Assembly (NCBI GenBank): GCA_015233485.1 | Contig: JADFXO010000087.1 | Span: 1-12,214 of the forward strand | Length of the DNA stretch: 12,214 nt | Direction of reading: 5' to 3' | From: Nitrospirota bacterium | GTDB taxonomy: Bacteria; Nitrospirota; Thermodesulfovibrionia; Thermodesulfovibrionales; Magnetobacteriaceae | Part shown: in pieces, positions 1 to 7,528 of the stretch | How positions within the stretch are numbered: the stretch's first letter is position 1 | How the letters are laid out: each line of letters opens with the position of its first letter | The notes under the pieces: generated by a model | What the model was told of the DNA's origin: nothing | Seen by the model: the letters and a program-made list of their open reading frames with translations, nothing else | Databases searched by the model: none | Program-made: the position numbers and the translations under genes

Positions 1-85
1 ATGGAGTGGGTAAATGAACAGAGATTATTAAATGAGGTATCCCGAATTGAAGTAAATGACCCAAAAGGGCGTACACATATATATG
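1..85. other. Low-GC segment that interrupts addB
   Basis: The AddB-like reading frame runs well from 1039 down to the family-like residues YNVSI (about 86-100). It then turns into residues that do not resemble the GYPL-type continuation I would expect. The frame stays open to base 2, so no stop marks the break. The segment is AT-rich (about 21 G+C in bases 1-60 by eye) compared with its neighbours. On the plus strand, an ATG at base 1 opens a frame with AT-rich codons (MEWVNEQRLLNEV...) that I do not recognise. It could be the start of a foreign gene, the edge of an insertion, or a chimeric contig end. Confidence 0.4.
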
Positions 86-1039
86 AATGGATACGTTATA
101 CGCGTTTGCCTCAAGCATTGAAATGCCGTGGTGAAGTATGGGAAAGACGGTCTCAGAGGCAGGCAGGGCAACAACGGTGTTGTCATCCCTGTGTCCCGGG
201 TTGTCATTAAGCAGGCGGCTGAGGGCAAACACCTGCCCGTGCGTGTCGGGGCTTTTGTAGATTGTTATCACGGGTGCCGCGCCATTGTCAGGTTCATGGC
301 CGTCTTCGGCTATGCCGGCATCTGTAAGAATTTGGGAGATACCGCCTGCCCTGTGGAATATAAACAGGGAGTTATCCCTTTCTGACAGCGCCTTAAACAA
401 ATCTTTTTCTGATTTCGTGAGGGCGAAAAATCCCGAAAGGATAATCTTATCAAAGACGCTTAGGTCTATATCGCCAACTCTCTCAGATACGGTACGGTAT
501 CGTGTTGAGCGGGTCGAGAAATTCAACTTCGCGAGGACTTCGTAAAATTCCCTGTAAAACAGAGACAGTGACTGGAGGTTCTTAAGGGTTTCTTTGGGGA
601 TTTTTTCGTCCGCTATAAGCTCAACTTCGCGTATCTTTTGATGGGGGATTTTCTCAATGCAAAACTCCTCAAAATCGCGGTAGAGCTTCAAGCCCAAGGG
701 AAAAAAACTATCGGCGGTGATAAAAAATCCCTCGCTGCCAAGGGGATTCTTTCTGTGAATATTATAAAGAATCGCGGCGGCGTCTATTGCCTCTGTCTTC
801 CGGTCAAAAATCCCCAGCTTTGTCTCATAGAGAAAGTCTATGAACTCGTCCATAGACAACGACAAGGGGGGAATAAACGCGGTCTCATGCCGCTTTCCAA
901 TGGCCTTTCTAAGAAAATGAGACGGTCTCTTGCCGGGAAATACCACTATATTGCCTGAGTAATCCCCGTTTTCTCCTGATAAGTTGGCAAGGACCTCATC
1001 TATAAGCCCCCTATGAGGCGCAATCAATCGATAGTTCAT
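86..1039 (-). CDS. AddB-like ATP-dependent nuclease subunit, N-terminal part (truncated at window edge)
   Basis: This is the partner of the AddA-like helicase-nuclease just upstream; in this family the two subunits form a RecBCD-like complex that resects double-strand breaks for recombination. The frame begins MNYRLIAPHRGL and stays open for about 318 codons to the odd left-end segment. The N-terminal region contains NIVVFPGKRPSHFLRKAI (about residues 30-47), the degenerate helicase-like start typical of AddB proteins. Later it contains STRSTRYRTV, the strand DKIILSGFFALT and ASETVFPILHHGISML. The ATG (1039-1037) overlaps the addA stop TGA (1038-1036), which suggests translational coupling, and a purine-rich ribosome site (AGAAGGGGTGG) lies just upstream inside addA. 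The C-terminal PD-(D/E)XK nuclease, expected some 500 or more residues on, is outside the window or lost. The family call rests on pattern and context rather than a search. Confidence 0.75.
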
Positions 1040-4000
1040 TGAACCGCCACCCCTTCTAACAAATCAACGTATGCAATAATACCCTCCACACGACGTCCGG
1101 GGTAGAGTTCTTTCAGCAGATTGATGTAGCCTCTTAATTGATACACATAGGCTTCGCTCTTTTTTGAGCCGGTCTTAAAATCTATGACCGTCACAACATC
1201 AGGCTCTATCACTACCCGGTCCATGACTAACAGCGCGCCCTGAGAGTTTGAAAATGTCTGCTCCTTTTTTACAGCCATACCCTGCCTGTTAGTGAAATAT
1301 GGGACAATGAATGGTTGTATCAGAAATCTCGCCAGTGTATTTTTTATCTCGCCCGATGGGAATTTAAACGCGGACGAGCTGTTTACGAGGGCAACTGTGC
1401 TATCAAGGATGCCTTCGGGGCCGCCCTCAATGTAATCAATAAATGACAGGACGCGGTGAATGAAATCACCCCGTTTCTTTTCCAGGACATTGAGGGACTG
1501 TTCGGTATAAACCGAACTGACAGGGCTTGTTGCCTGATGGTGTACAAAAAATTGCTCAACGGCGCTGTGGCGGTTTGCGGGAATTATGGCCGTGGCTTTC
1601 TCGTCTGGTGGCGTTGATACCTCCCGAAAAAGCCCCGATGTCTGTTTGCCGGACTTACCCTCAACGGCAATCACATAGAGTTCCGATATGGCCCTCGTCA
1701 AAGCGACATAGAGGGTGTTGAGGCGGTTTACAACATCTCTGGTCTGCTGCTCATCATAGAGAAGCCTGTATGTGTCCGGGTCTGTTATGGAGATGGATTT
1801 AAGTATCTTTTCGTTTAATTTCAGGAGATTAATGCCCTCCTTGGTCTCATATGCAATGAACTCCGGCCCTTTGGCCTTCTCATCATAGAGCAGGACGATG
1901 ACTACCGGAAACCCAAGCCCCTTGGCCTTATGCACGGTCATAACGCGTACGGCGTCGGTAGTAGTCGGCACGTCGATTGTCCAGGTCGCGTCTGTGCCGT
2001 TAGCGGCGGCGTCATCGTCAAGAGCCATGCTAAGAAAATCCCTCAGGTTGTTGCTGCCCTTGTCTTCAAACTCCTTTATGGCCTCAAGAACTCTGGCAAG
2101 CACGGCCTCTTTCTCGGAGATGGTCTCAAATACCTTAAAGACCCTGTAAATCTCGCTGACGAGGTCATAAAGCGGAAAAAATCCGGCCGCCTTAAAAAGG
2201 CCGTCGAAATATTTGTCCCATAGGGCGGCAAATTGAGTTTGAAAGGCCTTATACAGAGGAGAGTTCAACCTGTTTTTGAGGAAGAATTCCTGAATTTCCT
2301 CCATACTTGTCTTATGCTTGTCTCTGTCAACAATGGCGGCAAAAATTTCACCCGTACAAAATGTGATAAAAGACAAGTCATCGATCGGGGAATCCAGAAA
2401 ATTTAACAACGAGATAAGCTCTCCGGTTATCTTTGACTTTCTTACGTCGAGGCTGCTGAAGGATATGAAAGGAATGCCTGCGATGTTTTTTTCGACAATG
2501 GTTATTTCATTGAGCCATGAGGCCGCCTTGAGGACATCGTCATTTTTTTTAGCAATGACGGCTATGTCGCTGTGGTTATATCCGCGTATTATCAGGTCTT
2601 TGATAATCGCCATAAACCGGACTTTCTCAGGTTCCGGCGGGCCATCGTCTTCGGAGTCGGGTATCTGAAGCACGGAGACTTCCACATGCCCTGCTTTTTC
2701 GTTGCCTGGACGGACTTTTTGTGTGAAACCGGTGAGGCCGCTTCTCTTGGCGGCATCGCGTAAATCGTCGTTTTGCGGCAGTGTATGCTTAAAAACGGTA
2801 TCGTTGAAATCAAGGATTCTCTGGAGGCTCCTGAAGTTTGTGTCTAGTTCCCTGACAAAGTGTACGGCGGATGGAAAGGGCTGACTTTCCTCATAGCGCT
2901 TCATAATGCTGTAGTCGGCGTCGCGAAAGCCGTAAATCGCCTGCTTGGTGTCACCAACGGCAAAGAGGCTACCACCCTGAGAGATGGAATTCTCTATGAG
3001 CGGGTAGAGGTTTTTCCACTGAATCGGCGATGTGTCCTGATATTCGTCTATGAGGTAGTGGTAAACTGTTTCGCCTATCCTGAAATATACATCGGGGACT
3101 ATTTCACGCTCAAGATAACCGGCAAGCATCATGTTGATGTCCTCAATAAATACGGCGCCATAGTGTTTTTTTACCTTTGTCAGCGTATCGTGGAACTCTT
3201 CATAGACTCCGATATAGGGGTTGTAGTATGTGTGCGCGTAGTAGACAGCGTACTGGCTGATCATAGCTGTGAGGACAGTCCACATGTCGCAGATATGGGC
3301 GTAGGGGGCGGCTAAATGCCTGTCTTTGGGGCCTGGTTTTTTTACGGGCGGATTGGATACCCCTTTGCCCAGGATGTCAGCGAAGTTTCCAGCCCTTACG
3401 TCAGGGATGATGTTTTTATAGGAACTGTTGCCGTGTCTTTGGAGGCCGGAGGCGGCAATCGCCTCCTCCAGCGCCTCGCAAGCCTCCCTGATGGAGTTCT
3501 TTATGCCGTTAATCTCCTTCCTGAGATGGATGGTGCCGGGTCTCTTGCCGGCGGCGGCCAGTTTTTTATATATCTTCTTTATCTCTGTGAGAATCGGCCT
3601 GGACGGCTCCCAGAGAAATGGGCTGTCAGACTGCCGGTTTTCAAGCAGGAGGGCTATGGCGCTTTCCACGATTGCGCCCTCTTTGGAGCCTTCCCTCACT
3701 TTCCTGAGAAACAGCTCAAAGGCGTAGTCCATAAGTGGGTCGCCGTTTAATTGTATCTCGAAGTCCTGATTATATCCCAAATCAATTACTGAGGCCTTGA
3801 AGACCGACGCCATAAAGCTGTCGATGGTCTTGACCTGAAAATCCGTATAGTTATCCAATATTCCATCAATGAGGGCGGTTGTCCGGCTTAGGAGCGTATC
3901 TTCGTCGATAGAGAGGCATTGGAGGAGTTCGGAGCGCTTAGATTTGTCGCCGAAATAGATGTCCTTAAGCCACCGGAGTATGCGTTCTTTCATCTCTTTG

Positions 4001-4182
4001 GCGGCATTATTTGAGAACGTTACGGCCATGATGTTTTTCATGCCGTTATGCGGCACGGCGGCAGACAGAAGGAACTGGACAAACCTCTTTGTCAGGGCGT
4101 GAGTCTTGCCGGAGCCGGCAGAGGCCTTTAGTATTACCGTGTGCGGAAAGGCAATGCTATCGTCTTTTTCTATTACGTCCAT
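1036..4182 (-). CDS. addA: AddA-like UvrD/Rep-family helicase-nuclease (RecB-type exonuclease subunit)
   Basis: This is an ATP-driven 3'-5' DNA helicase with a C-terminal nuclease, used in double-strand break repair and degradation of foreign linear DNA. All the superfamily 1 helicase motifs are visible in 1048 residues: Walker A SAGSGKT (21-27), VTFSNNAAKEM (54-64), Walker B/motif II LIDEYQDT (377-384), GDTKQAIYGFRDAD (410-423), VHKAKGLGFP (750-759) and YVALTRA (825-831). The C-terminal RecB-like nuclease keeps its metal-binding set: His909 (DFIHRVL), Asp988, Asp1001 and Lys1003 in IDFKTG, and the QLRGY motif (1015-1019). It should therefore be catalytically active. The ATG at 4182 follows AGGGAAA. 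Length is a little short of Bacillus AddA (about 1230). The downstream addB overlaps its stop by 4 nt. The cysteine cluster seen in AddB-type Fe-S nucleases is not expected here and is absent. Confidence 0.93.
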   Translation of the reverse strand: MDVIEKDDSIAFPHTVILKASAGSGKTHALTKRFVQFLLSAAVPHNGMKNIMAVTFSNNAAKEMKERILRWLKDIYFGDKSKRSELLQCLSIDEDTLLSRTTALIDGILDNYTDFQVKTIDSFMASVFKASVIDLGYNQDFEIQLNGDPLMDYAFELFLRKVREGSKEGAIVESAIALLLENRQSDSPFLWEPSRPILTEIKKIYKKLAAAGKRPGTIHLRKEINGIKNSIREACEALEEAIAASGLQRHGNSSYKNIIPDVRAGNFADILGKGVSNPPVKKPGPKDRHLAAPYAHICDMWTVLTAMISQYAVYYAHTYYNPYIGVYEEFHDTLTKVKKHYGAVFIEDINMMLAGYLEREIVPDVYFRIGETVYHYLIDEYQDTSPIQWKNLYPLIENSISQGGSLFAVGDTKQAIYGFRDADYSIMKRYEESQPFPSAVHFVRELDTNFRSLQRILDFNDTVFKHTLPQNDDLRDAAKRSGLTGFTQKVRPGNEKAGHVEVSVLQIPDSEDDGPPEPEKVRFMAIIKDLIIRGYNHSDIAVIAKKNDDVLKAASWLNEITIVEKNIAGIPFISFSSLDVRKSKITGELISLLNFLDSPIDDLSFITFCTGEIFAAIVDRDKHKTSMEEIQEFFLKNRLNSPLYKAFQTQFAALWDKYFDGLFKAAGFFPLYDLVSEIYRVFKVFETISEKEAVLARVLEAIKEFEDKGSNNLRDFLSMALDDDAAANGTDATWTIDVPTTTDAVRVMTVHKAKGLGFPVVIVLLYDEKAKGPEFIAYETKEGINLLKLNEKILKSISITDPDTYRLLYDEQQTRDVVNRLNTLYVALTRAISELYVIAVEGKSGKQTSGLFREVSTPPDEKATAIIPANRHSAVEQFFVHHQATSPVSSVYTEQSLNVLEKKRGDFIHRVLSFIDYIEGGPEGILDSTVALVNSSSAFKFPSGEIKNTLARFLIQPFIVPYFTNRQGMAVKKEQTFSNSQGALLVMDRVVIEPDVVTVIDFKTGSKKSEAYVYQLRGYINLLKELYPGRRVEGIIAYVDLLEGVAVQ

Positions 4183-4205
4183 TTTCCCTGACTCTTTAAT
4201 CTTAG

Positions 4206-4234
4206 TTACATATTGTGGTATTATGTCTTAATAT
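4206..4234 (+). promoter_or_regulatory. Possible sigma-70-type promoter for cheV-cbiC-HAD operon
   Basis: TAATAT (4229-4234) makes a reasonable -10. A weak -35 lies 17-18 nt upstream (TTACAT at 4206-4211, or GTTACA one base earlier). The predicted start, about 4241, precedes the ribosome-binding site by about 30 nt. A second -10-like TATACT (4258-4263) is too close to the Shine-Dalgarno to be likely. This promoter sits inside the leader of the opposing addA transcript, so the two promoters are nested rather than cleanly back to back. Confidence 0.35.
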
Positions 4235-4255
4235 GATAAGTGCCGATACACAGAT

Positions 4256-4284
4256 ACTATACTGATTAACAGGGGAGGTGTCAA
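4256..4284 (-). promoter_or_regulatory. Sigma-70-type promoter for addAB
   Basis: On the minus strand, a perfect TTGACA -35 box (4284-4279) is followed by a 17-nt spacer and TATAGT as -10 (4261-4256). Transcription would start near 4249 and leave an addA leader of roughly 67 nt. The -35 box lies over the ribosome-binding site and immediately next to the ATG of the divergent cheV gene, so polymerase binding here could interfere with cheV transcription. Confidence 0.65.
4274..4280 (+). promoter_or_regulatory. Strong ribosome-binding site of cheV
   Basis: GGAGGTG lies four bases before the ATG at 4285, near-ideal anti-Shine-Dalgarno pairing. It fixes the cheV start at 4285. Confidence 0.8.
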
Positions 4285-5256
4285 ATGACTAAAAACGCGG
4301 GTGCTTTGCCGGAGGTTCTTAAGGTTGGCGCCAATGAGATGGAACTAGTGGTGTTTAAGATGTACTGCCTCTTGCAAAACGGCAAACCTGAGACGCGCAG
4401 CTACGGAGTCAATGTGGCAAAGGTCAGAGAAATCATACCGATGCCGACCCTTACGACCGTTCCCGACTTGCCGGATTACGCGGAGGCGCTGGCGGAGGTG
4501 CGCGGAGAGGTCATTCCGATCATTGATCTTGGCAAGTGGATGAAGTTGGTGGTGCCTGGTGGCCCGGACGCTAAGGACATAAGACAAAAGGTTATAGTTG
4601 TAGAGATGCTCAGCACAACGGTGGGCATAGTAGTTCACGAGGTAGAAAGGATTCGGAGAATTAAGTGGACACAGATAAAACCCCCCCCCCAGTTCCTGCA
4701 AATCAAACACGGAGGAAGGATAACCGGCGTAACCAAGATAGAAGAAAACGATGACTTGCTCCTGATACTTGACCTTGAGAGCGTTATACAGAGTATTGGC
4801 GCGATAGTTACCAAAACAGGGATTAACCTTGAGGACCTCAAGGGGTATCAAAAGAAGAAATTGTCCGGCAATGTCCTGATAGTGGATGACTCCATGGTGG
4901 CACGGAGGATTCTGAAGGACACCCTTGAAAACATCGGCCTCAATATCATGGAAGCCGCCGATGGAAAACAGGCGCTTAAGCTATTAGAAGAATTTCTTAC
5001 TAAGATAGGCGACCAGCCTATTACCAAATTCATAAATCTGGTCATTACGGATGTAGAAATGCCTGAGATGGACGGGCTGACGTTTACTAAGTCCGTAAAG
5101 AGCGACCCCAGATTTAAGGGTCTTCCGGTGATTGTAAATACATCTTTGAGCGGGGATGAAAACAGGCAGAAATCAAAGGTTGTAGGCGCAGACGGGTATC
5201 TTATAAAATTTGACGTAGCAAACCTGATGAGCGAGGTGTCGAGATTTTTCGAGTGA
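4285..5256 (+). CDS. cheV: CheV-type chemotaxis coupling protein (CheW domain + receiver domain)
   Basis: This cytoplasmic adaptor links chemoreceptors to the CheA kinase, and its receiver domain can be phosphorylated to adjust that coupling. Residues about 17-175 form a CheW-like domain (YGVNVAKVREIIPMP, VRGEVIPIIDLGKW, GIVVHEVERI, LLLILDLESV). Residues about 196-323 form a receiver: acidic pair Asp201-Asp202 (LIVDDS), phospho-acceptor Asp256 (LVITDVEMPEMDG), Thr286 and Lys308 (GYLIKFD). All expected phosphorylation residues are present and the 323-residue length is normal for CheV. A run of ten C (4681-4690) encodes PPP at 133-135 and could be slippage-prone. It is the first gene of a tight operon with cbiC and a HAD phosphatase, which is an unusual setting for a chemotaxis gene; no other che gene is in the window. 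Confidence 0.92.
   Translation: MTKNAGALPEVLKVGANEMELVVFKMYCLLQNGKPETRSYGVNVAKVREIIPMPTLTTVPDLPDYAEALAEVRGEVIPIIDLGKWMKLVVPGGPDAKDIRQKVIVVEMLSTTVGIVVHEVERIRRIKWTQIKPPPQFLQIKHGGRITGVTKIEENDDLLLILDLESVIQSIGAIVTKTGINLEDLKGYQKKKLSGNVLIVDDSMVARRILKDTLENIGLNIMEAADGKQALKLLEEFLTKIGDQPITKFINLVITDVEMPEMDGLTFTKSVKSDPRFKGLPVIVNTSLSGDENRQKSKVVGADGYLIKFDVANLMSEVSRFFE
4681..4690 (+). repeat. C10 homopolymer inside cheV
   Basis: Ten consecutive C follow AAAA and encode Pro-Pro-Pro within the CheW domain. At this length the frame is intact through the receiver domain. A change of one base would cut the protein within or near the CheW domain and remove the receiver. Confidence 0.9.
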
Positions 5257-5257
5257 T

Positions 5258-5899
5258 ATGGCAGGCGGCGGCATAATGGACAAAGGCGCCAAAATAGAAA
5301 AAGACAGCTTTTTGATTATCGAAGCCGGGATGAGACGGCATTTCGACGAGCAGTGCTTGCCCATAGTAAAAAGGGTAATTCATGCCACAGGAGATTTCGG
5401 GTTTGAGGATATTCTGAAATTCCATGCGGGCGCTATAAGAAGCGGCATATCGGCGATAAGGGCGGGGAAAGACATATTCGTGGATGTAAAGATGGTTGAA
5501 GCCGGCATAGATAAAAAGGCGTTGTCGCAGTTTGGCGGCACAGTGGTATGTTATATCTCTGATGAGGATGTAGCGGCGGCCGCAGGGCAAAAGGCGATGA
5601 CGAGGGCTGAGTGTGCGGTAGAGAAGGCATTTTTAAATAATAAAAACGCAGATAGAGTGGGAATCGCGGCGATTGGAAATGCCCCTACCGCCCTTATCAG
5701 ATTGATGGAAATAATCGGGGACGGCAAGGTTAGTCCAGAACTTGTTGTAGGAGTGCCGGTGGGGTTCGTCAGGGCGGAGGAGTCAAAGACAGCCCTTGCT
5801 AAACAGCCATATCCCTATATCACATGCCTGGGGAGAAAGGGTGGAAGCCCCATAGCGGCGGCAATTATCAACGCGATAATAAAACTCGCTGCCCAATGA
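5258..5899 (+). CDS. cbiC: Precorrin-8X / cobalt-precorrin-8 methylmutase
   Basis: This enzyme moves the C-11 methyl group to C-12 of precorrin-8 (or its cobalt form), giving hydrogenobyrinic acid or cobyrinic acid in the corrin-ring branch of B12 synthesis. The 213 residues carry the family hallmarks: SFLIIEAGMRRHF (17-29), VKRVIHATGDFGFED with the catalytic His42, FVDVKMVEAGI (74-84), AIGNAPTAL (138-146) and GVPVGFVRAEESK (165-177). Length matches CbiC/CobH. The first ATG (5258) is one base after the cheV stop. The in-frame ATG at 5276 has a better purine stretch upstream (AGGCGGCGG) and gives MDKGAKIEKDSF, so it could be the true start. Cobalt versus metal-free route (CbiC versus CobH) cannot be told from this gene alone. 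Its stop overlaps the next ATG. Confidence 0.93.
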   Translation: MAGGGIMDKGAKIEKDSFLIIEAGMRRHFDEQCLPIVKRVIHATGDFGFEDILKFHAGAIRSGISAIRAGKDIFVDVKMVEAGIDKKALSQFGGTVVCYISDEDVAAAAGQKAMTRAECAVEKAFLNNKNADRVGIAAIGNAPTALIRLMEIIGDGKVSPELVVGVPVGFVRAEESKTALAKQPYPYITCLGRKGGSPIAAAIINAIIKLAAQ

Positions 5900-6621
5900 A
5901 CACGGTGAGACTCATTCTGTTCGACATAGACGGCACACTGATAGATGCCGGAGGTGCGGGCGGCAAGAGCCTCAACGATGCCTTTTACGAGTTATTCTCT
6001 ATAAAAGACGCCTTTAAAAATATCAGATTCGACGGAAAGACAGACTTGCGAATATTTAATGAGGGGCTGAAATACCACAAGCTCACAGATGGAAACGGAA
6101 TCATAGACTCTATCAAAGAACAGTATCTTAACCACCTCCGGTTAGAAATAGATAATGATAAAAGACATATTAAGCCCGGCATAGCCGCACTGATAGAGGG
6201 GCTGCGCGGCAAAAACCGAATAGGGCTTCTCACGGGAAACCTAAGGGCGGGCGCAGAGATAAAACTGTCGTCTTTGGGCCTCTGGCAGCATTTTGAGGGA
6301 GGCGCCTTTGGAGACAAACATGAAGACAGAAACCGTCTGCTTCCCATCGCGGTGGAAGATTTTTATAAGAATACGGGCGTAAGATTTTCATACAGCCAAT
6401 GCGTCATCATAGGCGACACACCAAAGGATGTTGATGTGGGCAAGGCACACGGGGCGTTTACAATAGCCGTAGCCACAGGGCCGTACACGGCGGGGGAACT
6501 TGCCGGGGCCGGCGTTGACGTGGTGTTTAATGACCTATCGGACACAAATGCCGTCCTGGCACTCATCTACGGCGGTACTATTCGGGGAAAAAGTAAAAGG
6601 ATTAAAGACGAAAGGGGATAA
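5896..6621 (+). CDS. HAD-family phosphatase (phosphoglycolate-phosphatase-like)
   Basis: This is a haloacid-dehalogenase superfamily hydrolase that probably removes phosphate from a small metabolite; the substrate is unknown. Motif I FDIDGTL (residues 9-15; nucleophile Asp10, acid/base Asp12), motif II LLTGN (Thr113), motif III Lys123 and motif IV IIGDTPKDVD (171-180; Asp174 and Asp178) are all present, with an alpha-helical cap between motifs I and II. The start at 5896 places motif I at the N-terminus as usual and overlaps the cbiC stop by ATGA, so a longer in-frame start at 5824 is unlikely. At 241 residues it is slightly longer than most relatives. The tail after about residue 227 (TIRGKSKRIKDERG) is basic and may come from sequence joined on by the transposase insertion that follows directly. 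Confidence 0.85.
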   Translation: MNTVRLILFDIDGTLIDAGGAGGKSLNDAFYELFSIKDAFKNIRFDGKTDLRIFNEGLKYHKLTDGNGIIDSIKEQYLNHLRLEIDNDKRHIKPGIAALIEGLRGKNRIGLLTGNLRAGAEIKLSSLGLWQHFEGGAFGDKHEDRNRLLPIAVEDFYKNTGVRFSYSQCVIIGDTPKDVDVGKAHGAFTIAVATGPYTAGELAGAGVDVVFNDLSDTNAVLALIYGGTIRGKSKRIKDERG

Positions 6622-6628
6622 TCCCCCT
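6613..6628. repeat. Short palindrome at the HAD/transposase junction
   Basis: GGGGAT (6614-6619) pairs with ATCCCC (6621-6626) around a single A, spanning the HAD stop codon and the first transposase-like codons. No T-run follows, so it is not a convincing intrinsic terminator. It may mark the recombination point. Confidence 0.4.
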
Positions 6629-6878
6629 CATATACGACTGGTGGTCTATCTTTGTTCGTCTTGCCAATCCCACTAAACACCATGAGGCCATTACCAGCCG
6701 CCCTCTACTTCTCCATGCAGTTGCGAAACAAACAAAACATGCTGGACAGACCAGTATTACCATCACAAGCACCCACGCCAAGGCAGGTGACGTGCAAGAC
6801 GTTCTGATAGCATTGGTGGCCTTTCTCAAGAAACTAAAAACATATGCGGAGCATTTGAATACCGCAGAAAATTCCTGA
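6618..6878 (+). pseudogene. C-terminal remnant of a DDE transposase (IS1380/IS4-like)
   Basis: One plus-strand frame reads about 86 codons to TGA and resembles the end of a common DDE transposase: IIPLIYDWWSIFVRLANP, then HHEAITSRPLLLHAVAKQ, then HAGQTSITITSTHAKAGDV, ending with a helical tail FLKKLKTYAEHL. A stop at 6603-6605 closes this frame upstream. No Met-started N-terminal region and no DDE residues are present, so this is a 5'-truncated remnant and not an active insertion sequence. It abuts the HAD stop and ends 5 nt before the convergent DUF4276 stop. The exact IS family is from memory of the C-terminal motif and needs a search. The 93-codon minus-strand frame across the same bases is its shadow. 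Confidence 0.72.
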
Positions 6879-6883
6879 GGCAT

Positions 6884-7528
6884 TTACCGGTCTAACCCTT
6901 CAAGTTTCCTCAGCCAATCGTTAAAGTGCTTGCACTTATCCCTCATCGCCTGAATTCCAATTTTATCTGCTACCGTTACCCCATATAATGCTTTGTCATC
7001 TTTATATTCTGAAATCTCAGAAATTATTCTTCTTGAAGGACATGTGTCATATTTGTCATTAATAAGCTCAGGATTTCCACCTTCTTTTTCTACCATATCG
7101 ATTAGATTCTGGATGGCTTTTTCATACCCATCAAACTGGCAGCTAAGACTATTGGGATCGGCTAAAATAATGGCCTCGAATTCATGAAGCTGTATGTATG
7201 GTATAAAGCGGGGGTCATTTAAATCCTGCGCGATAGCCTTCTCCAAAACATCTACCCGTTTATATTTGTCTTTTTCTTTCATAGCATTCTTTAACCCGGG
7301 GATGTCCTTCCGTATAGGGTAAAGGTCAAACATAGTAGTAAAGCGGCAATCCGAACCTTTATCTTCTTTGAGCCATGACATGACATCCCTTTTGATAGCC
7401 ATATACCGGCCAAAACCACCAACAGACCTTGCCTTCGCATAAACACCAAAGTCACCTAAATAGGGAGCAAGCGTCCTTTTAACGAAACCCTTCTCTGTGT
7501 CGCCTTCAACTATAATATTCAAACGCAC
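6884..7528 (-). CDS. DUF4276 family protein (TOPRIM-like putative nuclease subunit)
   Basis: These 214 residues match the DUF4276 pattern: LNIIVEGDTEKGFV near the N-terminus (Glu8), TTMFDLYPIRKDIPG (64-78, Asp68), RFIPYIQLHEFEAIILAD (107-124) and a C-terminal IQAMRDKCKHFNDWLRKLE. A TOPRIM-like fold with conserved Glu and Asp that could bind metal is known or proposed for such proteins, and they commonly sit next to AAA ATPases. The start is GTG (7528), overlapping the TAG of the ATPase by one base, with GAGGG as ribosome site inside the ATPase gene, so the two are probably made together. By analogy with PARIS (ATPase + DUF4435 TOPRIM) and Gabija or OLD proteins, it may be the nuclease effector of an anti-phage pair. 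That role is inferred. Base composition is lower in GC than the adjoining RACo gene. Confidence 0.85.
   Translation of the reverse strand: MRLNIIVEGDTEKGFVKRTLAPYLGDFGVYAKARSVGGFGRYMAIKRDVMSWLKEDKGSDCRFTTMFDLYPIRKDIPGLKNAMKEKDKYKRVDVLEKAIAQDLNDPRFIPYIQLHEFEAIILADPNSLSCQFDGYEKAIQNLIDMVEKEGGNPELINDKYDTCPSRRIISEISEYKDDKALYGVTVADKIGIQAMRDKCKHFNDWLRKLEGLDR

Noticed and set aside
1..210. Plus-strand 69-codon frame as a real gene
   Set aside because: Beyond about base 90 it is antisense to good AddB sequence. Only its first ~28 codons could be real, and these are described as the odd left-end segment.
638..958. Plus-strand 106-codon frame
   Set aside because: Antisense shadow of the AddB-like gene; no ribosome site or domain.
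2860..3750. Plus-strand frames of 151 and 144 codons inside addA
   Set aside because: They lie opposite continuous AddA sequence with intact helicase motifs; composition looks like reverse-strand read-through.
5824..5896. Longer N-terminus of the HAD protein
   Set aside because: The 24 extra residues are an out-of-frame reading of cbiC; the catalytic FDIDGTL motif begins 8 residues after the ATG at 5896.
6614..6626. Intrinsic terminator after the HAD gene
   Set aside because: The palindrome has almost no loop and no following T-run.
6602..6883. Minus-strand 93-codon frame with hydrophobic stretch
   Set aside because: The opposite strand encodes clear transposase C-terminal motifs, so the apparent membrane segment is a shadow.
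6875..6913. CTGAGG...CCTCAG inverted repeat between the transposase remnant and DUF4276 as a bidirectional terminator
   Set aside because: Six-base stem with a 27-nt loop and no U-tract on either strand.
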